From the NCBI GenBank assembly GCA_031278145.1, contig JAITLA010000225.1, forward strand, positions 1 to 7,390: DNA of 7,390 nt, read 5' to 3'. The DNA comes from Eubacteriales Family XIII. Incertae Sedis bacterium (GTDB lineage: Bacteria > Bacillota_A > Clostridia > Peptostreptococcales > Anaerovoracaceae). Position numbers and translations under genes: made by a program. The notes beneath the pieces were generated by a model that was not told the origin of the DNA, ran no database searches, and saw nothing but the letters and a program-made list of their open reading frames with translations. Below are positions 1 through 6,880 of this stretch, one piece after another. Numbering within the stretch: the stretch's first letter is position 1; every line of letters begins with the position of its first letter.

Positions 1-40
1 TTCGGCGGCGGGCAACGCGGCGCGATAAACGACAAGGCTA

Positions 41-69
41 TTGTCAATCCGGCTTTTTAGGGGTATAAT
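41..69 (+). promoter_or_regulatory. Sigma-70/SigA-type promoter of the TraB-family gene
   Basis: A -35 hexamer TTGTCA (41-46) and a perfect -10 hexamer TATAAT (64-69) are separated by exactly 17 bp, so transcription should begin near 76. The -35 TTG could be read as an in-frame start codon for the downstream gene. Its role as a promoter element makes that unlikely and pushes the true start to 110, leaving a leader of about 34 nt. The call rests on sequence match only. Confidence 0.8.
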
Positions 70-109
70 ACTGGGAAAGGCACGAGTGGCAATACGAAAG
101 GATTTTGAT

Positions 110-1321
110 TTGACCACGGATTTTGAGAGCGCCGGCGGCGGGCGGGACGCCCCGCAGCCGGCGGACGGGGAAGAAAACGTAAGCCGCCTGCGCTGCGACG
201 GCAAGGAGATCCTCCTGATCGCGACCGCCCACGTGTCGCTGCAGAGCGTCGCGCTCGTCAAGCGCGTGATAGAGGAGGAACGCCCGGACAGCGTCTGCAT
301 CGAGCTCGACGACGACAGGCTCAAGAATATCGAGGACCCCGACGCCTGGAAGAAGACGGACATCGTGAAGGTGATCAAGGCCAAGAAGGTCGGTTTCCTG
401 TTCGCGAATCTCATACTGAGCTCGTATCAGAAAAAGATGGCGGGCAAGCTCGGCACGCGCGTGGGACAGGAGATGGTGCAGGGCATGGAGAGCGCGAAGG
501 CGGTGGGCGCGACGCTCGTGCCGGCCGACCGCAAGATACAGACCACCTTCCTGCGCATATGGCGCAAGCTCGGGGGGCTCGAAAAGGCGAAGCTCCTGTC
601 AGGCCTGCTCTTTTCCTTCGGGGAGGACGAGGAGATCACGGAGGACGATCTGCAGGAGCTGCTGCGCGGCGACGTGCTTGAGGCCGCGATGGGCGACATC
701 CGCAAGAAATTCCCCAAGGTGGGCGAGATCCTGATCCACGAGCGCGACCGCTTCCTCGCCGACAAGATCAAACGCGCGCCCGGCGGCAAGGTCGTGGCCG
801 TGCTCGGCGGGGCGCATGTGCCCGGCGTCCGCGCGGAGCTGTTCAAGGAACAGGACGTGGAAGAGATCTCCGCAATCCCGCCGGCCTCCCGCGTCGGCAA
901 GGTGGTCGCTTGGCTGATTCCGATCCTGATCGTCGCGCTGATCGCCTACGGCTTCACGCAGGGCGCCTCCGTCGGGCTGCGGCGGCTCGGGACTTGGCTG
1001 ATCTGGACGAGCGCGCTGGCGGCCGGCTTCACGGCCCTCTCGCTCGGGCATCCGCTGACCGTGCTGACGGCCTTCGTCGTCGCGCCCTTCACCGTGCTCC
1101 ACCCGCTGCTGGCCTGCGGCTGGTTTGCGGGCCTCGTGGAAGCCTTCATCCGAAAGCCCACCGTCGCCGACATCGAGAACGTGCCGGAGGTCATATTGAG
1201 CCTCAAGGGCTTCTTTAAGAATCGCTTCCTGCGCATCATCCTCATCGTCGCGATGGCCAACATCGGCGCGTCCATAGGGACCTTCGTCGCGGGCCTCGAT
1301 ATCATCAAGAGCATATTCTGA
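110..1321 (+). CDS. TraB/PrgY-family (pheromone shutdown-type) membrane protein
   Basis: This is a 403-residue protein of the TraB/PrgY (TIKI-like) family. The family is named after enterococcal plasmid proteins that reduce pheromone activity; chromosomal bacterial and archaeal members have no settled function, although related TIKI proteins are metalloproteases. The soluble N-terminal domain (about 30-255) shows the family blocks ATAHVS (38-43, His41), CIELDDDR (63-70) and GGAHVPG (233-239, His236). The C-terminal part (about 265-400) holds roughly four hydrophobic membrane segments near 266-283, 296-312, 318-340 and 375-395. I chose TTG at 110 because AAAGGA (97-102) lies 7 nt upstream and a consensus promoter occupies 41-69. 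GTG at 86 is in frame but too close to the expected transcript start. The first GxxH motif has Ala38 where I expect Gly. The gene appears monocistronic, since rpmE downstream has its own promoter. Family assignment is firm; molecular role is unknown. Confidence 0.88.
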   Translation: MTTDFESAGGGRDAPQPADGEENVSRLRCDGKEILLIATAHVSLQSVALVKRVIEEERPDSVCIELDDDRLKNIEDPDAWKKTDIVKVIKAKKVGFLFANLILSSYQKKMAGKLGTRVGQEMVQGMESAKAVGATLVPADRKIQTTFLRIWRKLGGLEKAKLLSGLLFSFGEDEEITEDDLQELLRGDVLEAAMGDIRKKFPKVGEILIHERDRFLADKIKRAPGGKVVAVLGGAHVPGVRAELFKEQDVEEISAIPPASRVGKVVAWLIPILIVALIAYGFTQGASVGLRRLGTWLIWTSALAAGFTALSLGHPLTVLTAFVVAPFTVLHPLLACGWFAGLVEAFIRKPTVADIENVPEVILSLKGFFKNRFLRIILIVAMANIGASIGTFVAGLDIIKSIF

Positions 1322-1369
1322 CCGGCTCCGGCGGTCCGGGGCGCGAAGGGCATTCCCATAATAAACCAT

Positions 1370-1398
1370 TTGCAATTCGCTGCGGGGCGTGCTATACT
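1370..1398 (+). promoter_or_regulatory. Extended -10 promoter of rpmE
   Basis: TTGCAA (1370-1375) and TATACT (1393-1398) are spaced by 17 bp. The -10 is preceded by TGC (1390-1392), an extended -10 TGn element. Transcription would begin near 1405, giving a leader of about 60 nt before the rpmE ATG at 1467. The position just upstream of a highly expressed ribosomal protein gene supports the call. I found no L31 autoregulatory structure in the leader. Confidence 0.8.
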
Positions 1399-1466
1399 GA
1401 AAAGGCTGTTATTCTGTCTTGTGCACGAATATGACCGTGCCGGAAGCGTATAGGGAGGAAGCGGAC

Positions 1467-1667
1467 ATGAAATCGGAGATACACCCCACATATACGGATT
1501 GCAAGGTGACCTGCGCCTGCGGGAATTCGTTTGAAACCAAGTCGACAAAGGCCGAGGTTCGCCTCGATGTCTGCTCGGCCTGCCATCCGTATTTCACGGG
1601 CCAGCAGAAGTTCGTGAATCGCGGCGGTCGCGTGGAGAAGTTCAAGCGGAAGTATAATATGGATTGA
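1467..1667 (+). CDS. rpmE: 50S ribosomal protein L31, zinc-binding type
   Basis: This is a 66-residue ribosomal protein L31 of the large subunit; the family sits at the central protuberance and bridges to the 30S subunit. It has the zinc-ligand set Cys16, Cys18, Cys36 and Cys39 (CAC and CSAC motifs), typical of the zinc-containing RpmE form; the zinc-free paralogue YtiA/RpmE2 lacks these. The start ATGAAATCGG is set by a near-perfect Shine-Dalgarno AGGGAGGA (1452-1459) 7 nt upstream. An in-frame GTG further upstream (1419) has no such site and would add a non-family extension. Length and the FTGQQKFV...GGRVEKF block match the family. The gene is a single transcription unit, with its own promoter at 1370-1398 and a terminator at 1721-1747. 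In Bacillus, zinc-type L31 is swapped for the zinc-free form under zinc starvation; no Zur site is evident here. Confidence 0.97.
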   Translation: MKSEIHPTYTDCKVTCACGNSFETKSTKAEVRLDVCSACHPYFTGQQKFVNRGGRVEKFKRKYNMD

Positions 1668-1720
1668 GCCGAAACCGTAGGTAAAAGAAAAAGAATTTGT
1701 TTGTCGGTCGCGAAAAAGAT

Positions 1721-1747
1721 TCGGAGGCTTGCGCTTCCGATTTTTTT
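1721..1747 (+). terminator. Intrinsic terminator of rpmE
   Basis: Stem TCGGAGGC (1721-1728) pairs with GCTTCCGA (1733-1740) over 8 bp, with one G.U pair and a TTGC loop. Seven Ts follow (1741-1747). An A-rich run just upstream (1713-1719) can pair with the T tract, so some activity on the opposite strand is possible. It lies 53 nt after the rpmE stop and ahead of the ABC genes, so it separates the two units. Confidence 0.88.
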
Positions 1748-1822
1748 ACGGTTTTTGCGCGCGGACGGGGTGAGATCGGAATCGGTTCACCCGCGTGCCG
1801 CAAAGGAAGGTATTGCGGAAGC

Positions 1823-3562
1823 ATGTTCAAAATCAGAAAGGAATTGAAGCCCTTTGTTCCGGCGCTGCTGCTCGCGGTCGCGCTGCTCTTTGGGCAGGCC
1901 ATGTGCGATCTGGCCCTGCCGCGCTACATGGCGGACATCGTGAACACGGGCATACTGCGGAGCGACGTGGACTACATCCTCCGCGTGGGCGCCGTCATGC
2001 TCGCGGTTGCGCTGCTCGGGGCGGCCTGCGGCGTTGCCGTCGGCTATATCGGCGCGCGGGTGGCGGCGGGGCTCGGGCGGCGGCTGCGCAGAGAGGTCTT
2101 CCGCCGCGTGATGGGCTTTTCCGCCACAGAGTTTGACAGGCTCACGGTTTCGTCGCTGATCACGCGCACGACCAACGATATCACGCAGATACAGAACGTG
2201 ACGGTGTTCATGGTGCGCCTGCTGTTCTACGCGCCCATCATGGCCGCCTTCGGCATCCTGCGCGCCGCAGAAACCGATCCGGGCATGTCGTGGGTCGTCG
2301 CGGTCGCCGTGGGCGCCATCCTGTGCCTGATCGCCCTCGTGCTCGTGGCCGTCGTCCCAAAATTCAAATCGATGCAGGGTTTGGTGGATAAGATGAACCG
2401 CGTCCTGCGCGAGAGCTTGGACGGCATGCCGGTCGTTCGCGCCTTCAACACGCAGGGCTTTGAGGAACGGCGCTTCGACGAGGTGAACGCGGAGCTGACG
2501 GCGGTCAACCTCTTTGTGGGCCGCGTGATGTCGGCCGTGATGCCCGTCATGTTCTTGATCATGAACCTCGTGACGGTGCTCGTCGTGTGGGTGGGCGCGC
2601 AGCGCATCGCGGCCCTCGATATGGATGTCGGGGGCTTGATGGCGTATATGCAGTACATCATGCTTATCATGATGTCCTTCCTCATGATGTCCATGATGTT
2701 TGTGTTGATCCCGCGCGCCTCCGTTTCGGCCGGCCGCATCGCCGAGGTCCTGAACACAAAGGCCTCGATTGCGGACGCGCCCACGGCGAAGGCGCGGGCG
2801 GACGCCGCGCCGGGGGCGGATGCGGGGCTCGCGTTTCGCAACGTGTGCTTCTCCTATCCCGGCGCCAAGGACGAGGCCCTGCACGACGTGAGCTTCACGG
2901 CAAGGCCCGGGGAGAGCACCGTCGTCATCGGATCGACGGGCAGCGGCAAATCGACGCTGGCAAACCTGATTCCGCGCTTCTATGAGGCGACGGCGGGCCG
3001 GATCCTCACGGACGGGATCGATATAAGGTCCCTGCCCCTTGCGGATCTGCGGCGGCGCATCGGATACGTGCCGCAAAAGAGCGTGCTGTTCACGGGGACG
3101 ATAGGCGGCAACATCGCCTATTCGGATCCCGCTCTGCCCGCGGACGCGCTGTGGCGGGCGGCGGAGATCGCGCAGGCCCGCGATTTCATTGCGGAAAAGG
3201 AGGGCGGCATGGCCTTCGAGATCGCGCAGGGCGGCGTCAACGTGTCCGGCGGGCAGCGGCAGCGCCTGTCCATCGCCCGCGCGCTCGCGCGCGACGCGGA
3301 GATATACGTCTTCGACGACAGCTTTTCCGCGCTGGACCACAAGACCGACGCCGCGCTGCGCGCCGCTTTGAAAAAGGAGCTGGGACAAAGCGTCGTGCTT
3401 ATCGTCACGCAGCGGGTGAGCGCCGCGCTGCGGGCGGATCGCATCATCGTGCTCGACCGGGGCCGCGTCGTCGGCGCGGGCCGGCACGCGGAACTGATGG
3501 AAAGCTGCGCGGTCTATCGCGAGATTGCGCTGTCGCAGCTCGACGCGGAGGATTTGGCATGA
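1823..3562 (+). CDS. ABC exporter half-transporter, degenerate-site subunit
   Basis: This 579-residue half-transporter has an N-terminal six-helix export domain (helices begin near residues 12, 52, 128, 155, 235 and 272) and a C-terminal ATPase domain (about 335-579). It resembles the first subunit of heterodimeric multidrug-type exporters such as TM287/288, BmrCD and LmrCD; the substrate cannot be read from sequence. Visible motifs are Walker A GSTGSGKS (370-377), Q-loop Gln418, signature VSGGQ (474-478) and Walker B IYVFD (494-498). Asp499 replaces the catalytic Glu and Gln530 replaces the H-loop His (TQRVS), so its own Walker A/B site should hydrolyse ATP poorly. The start ATG 1823 matches the family N terminus (MFKI..LKPF). 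The frame is open upstream to a TTG at 1697, but that stretch contains the rpmE terminator. The ribosome site is weak: AAGGAAGG (1803-1810) is 12 nt away. No clear promoter is seen between 1748 and 1822. The stop overlaps the partner gene's start. Confidence 0.93.
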   Translation: MFKIRKELKPFVPALLLAVALLFGQAMCDLALPRYMADIVNTGILRSDVDYILRVGAVMLAVALLGAACGVAVGYIGARVAAGLGRRLRREVFRRVMGFSATEFDRLTVSSLITRTTNDITQIQNVTVFMVRLLFYAPIMAAFGILRAAETDPGMSWVVAVAVGAILCLIALVLVAVVPKFKSMQGLVDKMNRVLRESLDGMPVVRAFNTQGFEERRFDEVNAELTAVNLFVGRVMSAVMPVMFLIMNLVTVLVVWVGAQRIAALDMDVGGLMAYMQYIMLIMMSFLMMSMMFVLIPRASVSAGRIAEVLNTKASIADAPTAKARADAAPGADAGLAFRNVCFSYPGAKDEALHDVSFTARPGESTVVIGSTGSGKSTLANLIPRFYEATAGRILTDGIDIRSLPLADLRRRIGYVPQKSVLFTGTIGGNIAYSDPALPADALWRAAEIAQARDFIAEKEGGMAFEIAQGGVNVSGGQRQRLSIARALARDAEIYVFDDSFSALDHKTDAALRAALKKELGQSVVLIVTQRVSAALRADRIIVLDRGRVVGAGRHAELMESCAVYREIALSQLDAEDLA

Positions 3563-5439
3563 GCGGGCGGCGGGATAGGCCGCGCGGCGGACGCCGCGCG
3601 GGACCCATGGGCGGAGGACCCATGGGCGGCGGGCCCATGGGCGCGGGGCGCATGGCCGGCGAGCGGTCGAAGGATTTCAAGGGCGCGATGCGATCCCTGC
3701 TGCGCTACGTCGCGGCCTTTCGCCTACGGATCGCGGCGGCCGTCGCGCTCGCGATCCTCTCCACGGTGTTCGTCATCATCGGCCCGCGGCTGCTCGGCGC
3801 GATCACGACGGAGCTCTTCGAGGGCGCGGCCGCGCATTTTGCGGGAAGGGGCATGTCGCTCGACTTTCGCTACATCGCCCGGTGCGGCCTGATCCTCGTG
3901 GCGCTGTACGCGGCTTCCGCCGTCTTCGCCTGCGCGCAGGGCTTCCTCATGACGGGCGTCGCGATGCGGATCACCTACCGCTTCCGCAAGGATATCTCCG
4001 AGAAGATCAACAGGCTGCCGCTGCGCTATTTCGACAAGCAGACCCACGGCGAGCTGCTGTCGCGCGTCACGAACGACGTCGATACGCTCAACCAAACGCT
4101 GAACCAATCGCTGACGCAGATCATAAGCTCGCTCGCGACCATAGCCGGCATCCTCGCGATGATGCTCGGCATCAGCCTGCCGATGACGGCCGCGACGCTC
4201 GCCATCCTGCCGATCTCCCTGGGGCTCGCCGTACCGGTCATCCGGCGGTCGCAGAAGCACTTCCGGAAACAGCAGGAGTACCTCGGGCATATCAACGGGC
4301 ATGTGGAGGAAAACTACAAGGGCCACGGCGTCGTGCAGGCCTTCAATCGCGAAGAAGAGGCCGGCGCGGCCTTCGACGCGCTCAACGAGGAGCTCTACAA
4401 GGCCGCGTGGAAGTCGCAGTTCCTCTCCGGGATGATGATGCCCGTCATGGGCTTCATCGGCAATCTGGGCTATGTGGCGATCTGCCTCCTCGGCGGGTAT
4501 CTCGCCGTCAAGCGGCTGCTGCGGGTGGGGGACATACAGGCCTTCATCCAGTATTCGCGCAGCTTCATGCAGCCCATAAACCAGCTCGCAAACATCTCGA
4601 ACATCCTGCAATCGACCGCCGCGGCGGCGGAGCGCGTCTTTGACTTCCTCGGCGAGGAAGAAGAAAGCTCCGAGCCCGACGCGATGCCTGCAGACAAGCG
4701 CGCGGCGGCGGGCGGTGTGCGCTTTGAGCACGTGCGTTTCGGCTACGGCGCGGATCGGATCGTCATTCGGGATTTCTCCTGCGAAGCGGCGCCGGGCCGG
4801 CGCGTCGCCATCGTGGGACCCACCGGGGCGGGGAAGACCACGATTGTCAAGTTGTTGCTGCGCTTCTATGAACTCGACGGCGGACGTATTCGCATAGACG
4901 GACGCGACACGACCTCGTTTTCGCGCGCGGAATTGCGCGGGCTCTTCGGCATGGTGTTGCAGGACGCTTGGCTGTACAACGCCACGATTCTGGAAAACCT
5001 GCGCTACGGCAATTTCGACAAGAGCGACGAGGAGGTCATCGCCGCCGCAAAGGCCGCCCGCTGCGATGAATTCATCGATCGTCTGCCGGGCGGTTACGAT
5101 ATGGTGATCAACGAGGACGCGGACAATATCTCGCAGGGGCAGAAGCAGCTCCTGACGATAGCGCGCGCCTTCCTTTCGGATCCGCCGATCCTGATACTGG
5201 ACGAGGCGACGAGCTCCGTGGACACGCGCACCGAGCTTCTGGTGCAGCAGGCGATGGCGCGGCTGCTGCGCGGGCGCACGAGCTTCGTGATCGCGCACCG
5301 CCTGTCAACCATCAAGGACGCGGACCTGATCCTCGTCATGAAGGACGGCGATATCGTGGAGCAGGGGACGCACGAAGGTTTGCTTGCGCAGGGGGGATTT
5401 TATGCGGATCTCTACCAAAGCCGCTTTTCGGACGCGTAA
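3559..5439 (+). CDS. ABC exporter half-transporter, catalytic-site subunit
   Basis: This 626-residue partner of the preceding half-transporter completes a heterodimeric exporter in the cytoplasmic membrane. A basic, Gly/Pro/Met-rich tail (1-34) precedes the export domain (helices begin near 57, 105, 185, 210, 293 and 325) and the ATPase domain (about 385-626). Walker A GPTGAGKT (420-427), Q-loop Gln468, Walker B ILILDE (544-549, catalytic Glu549) and H-loop His580 (AHRLS) are intact. The signature reads ISQGQ (524-528) instead of LSGGQ. In the heterodimer this altered signature would face the degenerate site of the first subunit, while the first subunit's VSGGQ serves the active site here. 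ATG 3559 overlaps the previous stop as ATGA, with GGAGGA (3547-3552) 6 nt upstream. An in-frame extension back to 3151 only shadows the first gene. The TAA stop lies inside the left copy of an 18-bp direct repeat (5434-5451). Confidence 0.94.
   Translation: MSGRRDRPRGGRRAGPMGGGPMGGGPMGAGRMAGERSKDFKGAMRSLLRYVAAFRLRIAAAVALAILSTVFVIIGPRLLGAITTELFEGAAAHFAGRGMSLDFRYIARCGLILVALYAASAVFACAQGFLMTGVAMRITYRFRKDISEKINRLPLRYFDKQTHGELLSRVTNDVDTLNQTLNQSLTQIISSLATIAGILAMMLGISLPMTAATLAILPISLGLAVPVIRRSQKHFRKQQEYLGHINGHVEENYKGHGVVQAFNREEEAGAAFDALNEELYKAAWKSQFLSGMMMPVMGFIGNLGYVAICLLGGYLAVKRLLRVGDIQAFIQYSRSFMQPINQLANISNILQSTAAAAERVFDFLGEEEESSEPDAMPADKRAAAGGVRFEHVRFGYGADRIVIRDFSCEAAPGRRVAIVGPTGAGKTTIVKLLLRFYELDGGRIRIDGRDTTSFSRAELRGLFGMVLQDAWLYNATILENLRYGNFDKSDEEVIAAAKAARCDEFIDRLPGGYDMVINEDADNISQGQKQLLTIARAFLSDPPILILDEATSSVDTRTELLVQQAMARLLRGRTSFVIAHRLSTIKDADLILVMKDGDIVEQGTHEGLLAQGGFYADLYQSRFSDA
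3601..3660 (+). repeat. Four tandem 15-bp units coding GPMGG-type pentapeptides
   Basis: Units at 3601-3615, 3616-3630, 3631-3645 and 3646-3660 encode GPMGG, GPMGG, GPMGA and GRMAG (residues 15-34 of the second half-transporter). The first three share CCCATGGGC; the fourth has diverged. Being in frame, loss or gain of a unit by slippage would keep the protein readable. The segment sits in a disordered cytosolic tail ahead of the conserved KDFKG block. Confidence 0.85.
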
Positions 5440-5451
5440 GGATACCACTCA
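5434..5451 (+). repeat. Left copy of an 18-bp direct repeat
   Basis: GCGTAAGGATACCACTCA is repeated at 5614-5631 with one mismatch (A to G at the sixth base) and an exact 180-bp offset. This copy spans the last Ala codon and TAA stop of the second ABC gene. Its 3' half (from 5444) is also the start of the outer arm of the inverted repeat 5444-5587. Confidence 0.8.
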
Positions 5452-5587
5452 AACGCCACGCAATTTTTACTCATTTCGGAACCTGCCGGACTATTTGGCT
5501 TCCTCACGTAACTTCGAGTACGTTCCGGGAGCCAAATAGTCCGGCAGAACCCGATCCGAGCCAAAAATATCGCGGCGTTTGAGTGGT
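5444..5587. repeat. Long nested inverted repeat between convergent genes
   Basis: The outer arms ACCACTCAAACGCC (5444-5457) and GGCGTTTGAGTGGT (5574-5587) are perfect 14-bp complements. The inner arms CTGCCGGACTATTTGGCT (5483-5500) and 5530-5547 are perfect 18-bp complements, extended by three more pairs including one G.T. The segments between outer and inner arms (5458-5482 and 5548-5573) align imperfectly with one indel and keep a shared run of five T/A. The apex 5504-5526 holds a smaller ACGTA/TACGT pairing (5506-5510 with 5519-5523). Transcribed in either direction it could fold into a stem of about 60 bp. There is no strong T tract directly after it; TTTTGATTGAATTTTT (5587-5602) on the plus strand is the nearest candidate. 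It is a dispersed palindromic repeat, a bidirectional terminator, or both. Confidence 0.85.
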
Positions 5588-5613
5588 TTTGATTGAATTT
5601 TTGGATGGTAATT

Positions 5614-5631
5614 GCGTAGGGATACCACTCA
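5614..5631 (+). repeat. Right copy of the 18-bp direct repeat
   Basis: GCGTAGGGATACCACTCA matches the copy at 5434-5451 at 17 of 18 positions. Similarity stops after 5631, ten bases before the argJ stop codon (5642-5644, read on the minus strand). It is either the truncated left end of a second element or half of a flanking duplication. Confidence 0.8.
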
Positions 5632-5641
5632 CTCTGAGTTT

Positions 5642-6865
5642 CTATGTGCGGTAACGCGCGTTGACCCGCACGTAATCGAGGGTCATGTCGCAGCCGTAGG
5701 CGATGGCGCTCTCTTCTCCTTGGTTCAAATCGATCAGGATGTGCACCTCGTCCTGCGAGAGGATCTCCTTCGCCGGCGCCTCGTCGAAGCTGCAGGCGAC
5801 GGAGTGCTCGCAGACTGTCACGCGCTTCCTCCCGGCGGCGAGCGCTATGTCGATGTTGTCCACCTCGAAGACCCGGTCGGAATAGCCGACCGCGACCAGC
5901 ACGCGGCCCCAGTTCGCGTCTTCGCCGAAGACGGAGGTCTTTACGAGGTCCGACTGTATGACGGTCAGGGAAACGCCGCGGGCGACCTCCCGGCTCGGCG
6001 CGCCCGTCACCTTGCATTTCAGGACCTTTGACGCGCCCTCCCCGTCCTTGACGATGTGGTGGCAGAGATGGGTGGTAAGGCTGTGCAGGGCCGCGCGGAA
6101 GCAGTCCATGTCCCGGCCTTTCCCCGCGATGGTTTTGTTGCCGGCGAGGCCGTTGGCCAGGATCGCAACCGTGTCGTTCGTGGAGGTGTCGCCGTCTATG
6201 CTGATTTGGTTGAAGCTGTCCTTTATGTCCTCGTTGAGCACCGCCTGCAGAACCTCGGCCTCGATGGCGACGTCGGTGGTGATGAAGCACAGCATCGTGG
6301 CCATGTTTGGGTTGATCATGCCGCTGCCCTTCGCGATGGCGCCCATGCGGCAGGTCTTGCCGTCGATTGTGAACGAAACGGCGACCTCCTTGATCGACTT
6401 GTCCGTCGTCATGATGCCGCGCGCGGCGGCTTCGGAGCCGTCGTAGGACAGCCTTTTGACAACCCGGGGGATGCCCTTTTCAAAGGTTTCGATGTATATG
6501 GGCGAACCGATGACGCCCGTGGAGCAGACGACCACGTCGCGCTCGTCCATTCCGAGCGCCGCCGCCGTCAGCCGGCAGGTTTCGCGCGCGATCTCAAGGC
6601 CCCCCGGCGCGCAGGTGTTGGCGTTCCCGCTGTTGCAGATGATGGCCTGCGCCCTGCCGTCCTTGAGGTGCTCCTTGTTGACGATCACGGGCGCGCCCTT
6701 CAGCTTGTTTTGCGTGAAGACGGCCGCGGCGTTGCACATCGCGTCGCTGACGATCAGCGAGAGATCGTTCTTCTTGATGTTCCTGCGAAATCCGCAGTGC
6801 GCGCCCGCGGCTCGAAAGCCCCTCGGCGCGCACACCCCGTTCTTGATGTATTCGATTTTGTGCAT
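5642..6865 (-). CDS. argJ: Glutamate N-acetyltransferase / ornithine acetyltransferase ArgJ
   Basis: This complete 407-residue ArgJ transfers the acetyl group from N-acetylornithine to glutamate, giving ornithine and N-acetylglutamate in the cytoplasmic cyclic arginine pathway. Some members also use acetyl-CoA (bifunctional); sequence alone does not decide which. The precursor self-cleaves before a Thr nucleophile. Here the site is in KGSGMINPNMATML with Thr190, giving chains of about 189 and 218 residues. The oxyanion-hole Thr116-Gly117 lies in CSTGVIG, and other family blocks are NSGNANTC (78-85), DGDTSTNDT, FGEDANWGR and the C-terminal YRT. The ATG at 6865 is set by GGAGG (complement of 6873-6877), 7 nt upstream. 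It starts 15 nt after the argC stop, so the two are co-transcribed. The stop TAG is followed at 10 nt by the repeat region rather than by argB or argD. Confidence 0.97.
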   Translation of the reverse strand: MHKIEYIKNGVCAPRGFRAAGAHCGFRRNIKKNDLSLIVSDAMCNAAAVFTQNKLKGAPVIVNKEHLKDGRAQAIICNSGNANTCAPGGLEIARETCRLTAAALGMDERDVVVCSTGVIGSPIYIETFEKGIPRVVKRLSYDGSEAAARGIMTTDKSIKEVAVSFTIDGKTCRMGAIAKGSGMINPNMATMLCFITTDVAIEAEVLQAVLNEDIKDSFNQISIDGDTSTNDTVAILANGLAGNKTIAGKGRDMDCFRAALHSLTTHLCHHIVKDGEGASKVLKCKVTGAPSREVARGVSLTVIQSDLVKTSVFGEDANWGRVLVAVGYSDRVFEVDNIDIALAAGRKRVTVCEHSVACSFDEAPAKEILSQDEVHILIDLNQGEESAIAYGCDMTLDYVRVNARYRT

Positions 6866-6880
6866 GGCAATACCTCCGTT

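Noticed and set aside
1..40. Possible 3' end of an upstream gene
   Set aside because: All three plus-strand frames soon reach stops (for example TAA 26-28), but 40 bases are too few to choose a frame or recognise a product.
1697..1822. N-terminal extension of the first ABC protein from TTG 1697
   Set aside because: It would translate through the rpmE terminator hairpin and T tract, and it adds 42 residues not seen in the family.
1787..3487. 566-codon open frame on the minus strand opposite the first ABC gene
   Set aside because: It is rich in Arg, His, Asp and Gly and shows no domain. Such frames are a normal by-product of GC-rich coding sequence, and the plus-strand frame has every ABC motif.
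3151..3558. Extension of the second ABC protein upstream of 3559
   Set aside because: It is an out-of-frame reading of the first ABC gene's ATPase domain. The ATGA overlap with GGAGGA fits a coupled start at 3559.
3724..5298. 524-codon open frame on the minus strand opposite the second ABC gene
   Set aside because: The composition is low-complexity and Arg/His-rich with no recognisable fold; the true ABC gene explains the region.
5483..5547. tRNA, integron attC site or CRISPR repeat in the inner palindrome
   Set aside because: There is no cloverleaf, T-arm or CCA end, no integrase or cassette gene nearby, and no regular repeat-spacer series.
5412..6290. Minus-strand frame running through argJ, the repeat region and the ABC 3' end
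   Set aside because: It crosses two real genes and the palindromes. The duplicated EWYPYA peptide in it is only the translation of the 18-bp direct repeat.
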